From Gemmatimonadota bacterium (GTDB lineage Bacteria; Latescibacterota; UBA2968; UBA8231), in NCBI GenBank assembly GCA_009840005.1, contig VXOR01000113.1, positions 1 to 19,206 of the forward strand: 19,206 nt of DNA, read 5' to 3'. Both the position numbers and the translations under genes were made by a program. Positions 15,153-19,206 of this stretch are shown in pieces. The first letter of the stretch is position 1; each line of letters starts with the position of its first letter. The notes beneath the pieces are model-generated. The model saw nothing but the letters and a program-made list of their open reading frames with translations, made no database searches and had not been told where the DNA came from.

Positions 15153-15806
15153 TTAGGCAGCTTGGGTGCCTTGCCAGCGGCGTAGCAGGGCGTCCACAAA
15201 ACCGTGGCCGTATGCTTCAAACTCAACAGACTTGCCCGTGGCGCGGTTGCTAAAGTACGTGAAGATGGCGATTGAAGGCACGGCGATCACCAGACCGGTA
15301 ACTGTGGTAATCAGCGCTTCAGAAATACCTGCGGCGACGATCGTCGGCTCACCAAGGCCCTTTTCCGCAATACCTTCAAAAGCGTTGATCATACCGTTGA
15401 CTGTACCCAGCAGGCCGAGCAACACCACGGATTTGGACACGAAGTCGATAACGGCCAGATACCGTTCGAGATACCCCAAGGCGGCGCGTTCGACCGTGCC
15501 GTTCATTTCCTCACGCATCTCCTCCATCGTGCGTTGCTCACGCGACAAGTGCTCAAAGCGCTCGAGCCCCTCGCCGTACACCTCGCCTTCTAGCTTGCCA
15601 ACCTCGGCACAGTACTCCTTGAGTTGGTCAATGGAAGCACCCGAGTCTATACGTGCGTTGATGTCGGTGGTGATTTCGGCCAATTCGTCCTCGGAGCGTA
15701 GCCGTGCATATGTCCAAATGCGCTCGAGAAAGAACGCAATGGAAAGCATAGACCAGAGTCCCAAAGGATACATGAAAGGTCCGCCTTCGCGAAAAAGTTC
15801 AATCAT
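15153..15806 (-). CDS. exbB: ExbB/TolQ/MotA family proton channel protein
   Basis: A 217-residue inner-membrane protein with helices at about 11-32, 117-143 and 160-185 and a cytoplasmic loop between the first two. The family motifs LLGLLGTVNGMINAF (129-143) and GISEALITTVTGLVIAVPS (160-178) are present. Thr135, Glu163 and Thr168 correspond in spacing to E. coli ExbB Thr148, Glu176 and Thr181, so the channel residues are intact. It forms the stator-like proton channel with ExbD. AAGGAGGG about 8 nt before the ATG is a strong ribosome site. It lies 44 bp after the TPR gene and 29 bp before exbD. Confidence 0.93.
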   Translation of the reverse strand: MIELFREGGPFMYPLGLWSMLSIAFFLERIWTYARLRSEDELAEITTDINARIDSGASIDQLKEYCAEVGKLEGEVYGEGLERFEHLSREQRTMEEMREEMNGTVERAALGYLERYLAVIDFVSKSVVLLGLLGTVNGMINAFEGIAEKGLGEPTIVAAGISEALITTVTGLVIAVPSIAIFTYFSNRATGKSVEFEAYGHGFVDALLRRWQGTQAA

Positions 15807-15850
15807 TTTCTTTTCCCTCCTTAAGAGTTAGGACGCAAAGAAAGCAAAAG

Positions 15851-18800
15851 TTAGAGGACGCGAGCTTCCTGCATTACCTGTAGCTGCTCTCTGGCATAGT
15901 CCACCTGCGTCACGTATTTGGGGTTGTCGCCATAATTGTCGACGACCTCCTGAAAGACAGCGCCAGCCTGACGGAATTCCTCTTGGGCCATATAGGCGGC
16001 ACCGATGTTGACTAATGAATTGACAGCCTGATCGCTCTTGGGATACTTCTGCTGCACTTCCTTGAAGACTACCATTGCTTCATCGTAATTTTTCTCAGCC
16101 AAAAGCTGTTCGCCCGTTGCATAAAGATTGTAGGCATCGATCTCAGCCAAATGTCCGAGTAGCGTCCTTGCCTTGTTCGGCAGCGCCCTATCTTGGGCAG
16201 TCAGCTTGTCAGCGGGAAAGCGATCTAAGAAAGTCTGGTAGCTTTCGGTGGCCTTCTCGTAATCCTTGAGGCCGTAATAGTAATCTCCGAGCGTAAATTG
16301 GCTGCGTGCCCCATACGTACCGTTGGGATGCTCAGCGACTATTCTCTCGAAGATTGGCACCGCTTCTTCCTTGCGGTCAAGGTTGATCAGACACCAAGCC
16401 TTGTTGTAGAGGGCATCGTCCATATGGCTCGACTGAGGATAGCGCCTAATGATTCGGTCGTAGTAAACCATGGCATCTAGGTAGTGCTGGTTTTTGTTTT
16501 CCACGCCGCTTCTATTGGTCATGTTAAACAGGGCATCGCCAGCGCGGAAAAGCGCCTCAGATGCATAGCGGGACTGCGAATACTTATCTGCTAGGCTAGC
16601 AAAAATATCGCTGGCGTCGCGCCATTTACCCATCCGATAATGCGCCCAAGCATCGTAGTAATAGGCATGCACAGCGCGCTCGTCGTCAGGATATTGGGTG
16701 TAGTAGGTATTGAACGCTTGGGACATCGCTGGCAGCACGTCAACATTGCCGTTAGCCGATAGCTTGTTATAAGCTACGCCTATTTGAAATTGGGCATTTT
16801 TGGCCCAAGCAATCTGCGGGTAGTTTTCGATGATAGTGTTATACGTGGCAATCGCTTGGACGAACTGCTCCGACCTGTAGAAACAGTTGCCTTGGACGAA
16901 GAGCGCGTTGGCAATGCTCTCAACATTGATGGCCAAGTCGATGAGTTGTTGGGCTGCTTCAATGCTCTGTTGGAACTTATCCAGTTTGAAGTAGGCATTG
17001 GCCAAGCGAATTAGTAAACGCTCCCGGTCTTCACTGGAGGTAGTAGTAGCCAACATCTCTTCATAGATGCGCACCGCTTCCTCTGGATTGCCCTTCTTCT
17101 CGGCCATTGAGATTAGCTGTAGCCGCGCCGAACGCACCAAGCTCTCATCTCCAGAAGCAATGACCTCGTTCAGCAGCTTCTCCGCTTCGGCATCCTTGCC
17201 TTCCGCCGAGTACGACAGCGCCATCGAGAAGGAAACCTTAAGCTGCATCGCCTTGGGAATTTTGGTGTCCAACAGCCACTTGTAATCGAGCAAGGCACGG
17301 TCGTAACGGCCCGAATAGTGATAGGCCAATGCACGTCCGTAGCGGGTATCGCGAATGACATCGCTTTCTGGGTACTCTTCAAGTACCATGGTATAGCGCT
17401 CGACTGCATCGACGTAGTTTTTATTATTGAGGTCGAGTTGAGCCATCTGGAAATGGGCCCTAGACTCCAAATCGCGGTCGCCGGTCACGCCTTCCAGCAA
17501 TTGATTGAGCAGCGCACGCCCCTCGGTGATGCGATCCTGAGAAATGTAGAGGTTAGCCGCCTCAATCAGCGCGGCGATGTACGTCTCGCGGGCATCGCGG
17601 TCAACCTTGGAAAAAGCAGCGATGGCCTCGTCTTTCCGGTCTTCGTCTCGATAGAGAATACCAAGGCCATAGTAAGCATCAGCTGTATGCCGCGTATCCT
17701 GATAGCTTTCTGTTATAGCCCTGTAGGCTTCAATAGCCTCTTGGACTTTCTGCTGCTCGTAGTTTAGCCGAGCGATGCGCAATAAGCACAACGGCGCTTG
17801 GTCGGAGCGGGGAAAGTTGTCCACTGACTGCGTGTAGCTTGCGATAGCCTGATCCACCACGCCGAGTTTCTCGGCAGACCAACCTGCGCTATAAAGCGAT
17901 GCAGAGCGCAAACCTGTATCGCTATCAGGGTAGTCCCCCAGCAGTTGTAGGTAGTCTTCACGGGCAGCAGCGTAGTCTCCGGCGAAGTACTTGGCTTCGC
18001 CTTTCTGATACTGAGCGTTCGGAGGATAAGGCGTATCTCCATAGAGTTCAATTACTTGGTTGTAAGCAGTCCACGCCTCATTGAACTTCTCCCACTCCAT
18101 GTAGTTGTCGCCGATTCTCATCTGCACCTTGGCTTTATAAAAGCGTTCCTCGGCAGTTTCTTGGGCGGCGATTAACTCTTGGTAGGCTTCCTCAAATTGG
18201 TCTGTTTTGCGGAAAATCTCAGCAACGCGCAACGAGGAAGTCTCAAAAAGCTGTCGATAGTTTTCAAAATCGACATTTTTACCTTCGCGAAACGAACCGC
18301 GCAAGAGCTCAAACATCCGGTCGTAGAGATTGCGCACATCGCGGTAGGCTTTAATTGCCTCCTCGTCGCGCCCCATCTGGTCGTAGGCGTTGGCCTCCAG
18401 ATAAAGGGCTTGGGCAATGACTGGACTATTGGGATACTTATCAAGGACTGTCTTGGCCATCTCAACGGCTTTGGCATACTCGCCCTTCTCGTAAAAGGAA
18501 CTGGCGATACGGAACTGCGAATCCGGCGCATAACGATCTTGCGGATAAGCCGCCAACATGCCGTTGAGCGTTTCGATGGATTGGTCATACTCTTTTGTAT
18601 TAAACTCGCTCCAGCCCGCGTAAAAATACGCCTTGCCAGCTTCCAGCGTCTCGGGGAATAACTCGACGTAGTGCTTGTATTCCTTTGCTGCCTCGCCATA
18701 CTCTTTGGCGAGGAAGCGAGTCTCGGCAACTTGGAACTGCACCAGTGACTTGAAATCCTCGGCTACGCTTCCTACGTCGAGAACTTGGCGATAGGCTTCT

Positions 18801-19096
18801 ACCGCTTCTTCGTGTTGCCCGCTCTTTTTATAAGCGTTGCCTAGCTGATACCAAGCCGCCGCGACTACGGGCAATTCCAAGTCGTTGCCAAACACTACCC
18901 GCACACTGTCGGTACGCACGGCCTTGCTATCAAACTTGACGATCTTTGAATACTCGATGATCGCCCCTTCAAACTCGCCAAGGGCGTAGAGAGATTGTCC
19001 GGCGTCAAAACTGGTCTTCAGATTTTGCGGCACCGGTAGGAAAAGGCTAGCTCCTAGCCCTAATCCCAGCGCGATAAGTCCGGCCCAGACCGTCAT
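15851..19096 (-). CDS. large tetratricopeptide-repeat protein, about 26 TPRs
   Basis: A 1081-residue protein consisting almost entirely of TPRs. By eye I count about 26 units of 33-36 residues with the A-x-x-x-Y and yP-x-s pattern, starting with FDAGQSLYALGEFEGAIIEY (30-49) and ending near VNIGAAYMAQEEFRQAGAVF close to the C-terminus. Residues 4-22 (WAGLIALGLGLGASLFLPV) are hydrophobic with no positive residue before them, so this may be an uncleaved membrane anchor or an atypical signal. The body would then lie in the periplasm. The repeats resemble those of YbgF/BamD-type envelope proteins. AAGGAG 8 nt before the ATG fixes the start. It precedes exbB in the same operon, suggesting a scaffold that links the motor to the outer membrane; this is inference. 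Confidence 0.88.
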   Translation of the reverse strand: MTVWAGLIALGLGLGASLFLPVPQNLKTSFDAGQSLYALGEFEGAIIEYSKIVKFDSKAVRTDSVRVVFGNDLELPVVAAAWYQLGNAYKKSGQHEEAVEAYRQVLDVGSVAEDFKSLVQFQVAETRFLAKEYGEAAKEYKHYVELFPETLEAGKAYFYAGWSEFNTKEYDQSIETLNGMLAAYPQDRYAPDSQFRIASSFYEKGEYAKAVEMAKTVLDKYPNSPVIAQALYLEANAYDQMGRDEEAIKAYRDVRNLYDRMFELLRGSFREGKNVDFENYRQLFETSSLRVAEIFRKTDQFEEAYQELIAAQETAEERFYKAKVQMRIGDNYMEWEKFNEAWTAYNQVIELYGDTPYPPNAQYQKGEAKYFAGDYAAAREDYLQLLGDYPDSDTGLRSASLYSAGWSAEKLGVVDQAIASYTQSVDNFPRSDQAPLCLLRIARLNYEQQKVQEAIEAYRAITESYQDTRHTADAYYGLGILYRDEDRKDEAIAAFSKVDRDARETYIAALIEAANLYISQDRITEGRALLNQLLEGVTGDRDLESRAHFQMAQLDLNNKNYVDAVERYTMVLEEYPESDVIRDTRYGRALAYHYSGRYDRALLDYKWLLDTKIPKAMQLKVSFSMALSYSAEGKDAEAEKLLNEVIASGDESLVRSARLQLISMAEKKGNPEEAVRIYEEMLATTTSSEDRERLLIRLANAYFKLDKFQQSIEAAQQLIDLAINVESIANALFVQGNCFYRSEQFVQAIATYNTIIENYPQIAWAKNAQFQIGVAYNKLSANGNVDVLPAMSQAFNTYYTQYPDDERAVHAYYYDAWAHYRMGKWRDASDIFASLADKYSQSRYASEALFRAGDALFNMTNRSGVENKNQHYLDAMVYYDRIIRRYPQSSHMDDALYNKAWCLINLDRKEEAVPIFERIVAEHPNGTYGARSQFTLGDYYYGLKDYEKATESYQTFLDRFPADKLTAQDRALPNKARTLLGHLAEIDAYNLYATGEQLLAEKNYDEAMVVFKEVQQKYPKSDQAVNSLVNIGAAYMAQEEFRQAGAVFQEVVDNYGDNPKYVTQVDYAREQLQVMQEARVL

Positions 19097-19152
19097 TTGT
19101 GTATCTCCTTGTTACCCTAAGTTCTAGTGTTGGAGTTTATCAAGTTTCTTTT

Positions 19153-19206
19153 TTAGAATTCGTATGCGAAGGAGAACCGATGGGCACCATTGGTCTCGGT
19201 CAAATC
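19153..19206 (-). CDS. C-terminal end of a probable outer-membrane beta-barrel protein (partial)
   Basis: The minus strand is open from the window edge for 17 codons to a TAA, ending GAHRFSFAYEF. An alternating hydrophobic strand with a terminal Phe is the classic C-terminal signature recognised by the BAM machinery in outer-membrane barrels. The HRxSF...F ending also recalls PorV/PorQ-like proteins. It lies 56 bp upstream of the TPR gene in the same direction, so it may be the preceding operon member. Only 17 residues are visible, so the identity is tentative. Confidence 0.45.
   Translation of the reverse strand, partial: DLTETNGAHRFSFAYEF

Noticed and set aside
15166..15831. A 221-codon open frame on the plus strand opposite exbB
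   Set aside because: It is the antisense of a clearly conserved ExbB gene, is Ser/Arg-rich with no domain likeness, and arises from the codon bias of the opposite strand.
15851..19096. Repetitive appearance as a possible DNA repeat array or CRISPR
   Set aside because: The repetition is at protein level (degenerate 34-residue TPRs); no identical DNA repeats with regular spacers are seen.
19097..19140. TTGATA-like box as a promoter for the TPR gene
   Set aside because: The only -10 candidate at 18 nt (TAGGGT) matches three of six bases; the upstream partial gene may supply transcription instead.

Overview
This 19.2 kb window of moderately GC-rich DNA carries 15 complete genes, the 3' end of a sixteenth and one gene remnant. 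ExbB/ExbD, a probable outer-membrane barrel tail and signal-bearing proteins indicate a didermic (Gram-negative type) bacterium. The combination of PhyH dioxygenases, an HpcH/HpaI aldolase, a DUF6785 membrane protein, non-classical glycosidases and long TPR/DUF4159 proteins is what I associate with uncultured Latescibacterota/Poribacteria-like lineages. That placement is an impression from gene content and was not computed. I saw no tRNA, rRNA, CRISPR array or insertion sequence.

Layout. (1) 68-7470, minus strand: seven closely spaced genes. In transcription order they are a TIM-barrel glycosidase-like protein, a small secreted protein, a MORN-repeat/zinc-ribbon protein, a canonical PhyH dioxygenase, a divergent PhyH-like protein without the HxD aspartate, an HpcH/HpaI aldolase, and a DUF6785 multi-pass membrane protein. 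This looks like an uptake and oxidative breakdown unit with an unknown substrate. (2) 7559-10828, plus strand and divergent from the first unit: a sialidase-fold (BNR) protein and a GH42-type protein 9 bp apart. They are followed by the start of a third gene, a PhyH protein cut off after about 18 codons. (3) 10901-11797, minus strand: a DapA-family lyase-like gene that runs up to that break. (4) 11951-13234, plus strand: aroA of the shikimate pathway, the one clear housekeeping gene. (5) 13317-19206, minus strand: the end of a probable outer-membrane protein, a 1081-residue protein with about 26 TPRs, ExbB, ExbD and a DUF4159 protein with three N-terminal membrane helices. A hairpin terminator follows.

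Region 5 is the best candidate for an incompletely described system. It has a complete proton-driven ExbB/ExbD motor but no classical TonB or TolA. The DUF4159 protein has a membrane helix with the TonB-like S-x3-H spacing followed by a proline-rich stretch, so it may be the force-transmitting partner, with the TPR protein as periplasmic scaffold. Secondary points of interest are apparent catalytic-residue losses in the PhyH-like, GH42-like and DapA-like proteins, and the truncated PhyH gene that marks a past rearrangement.
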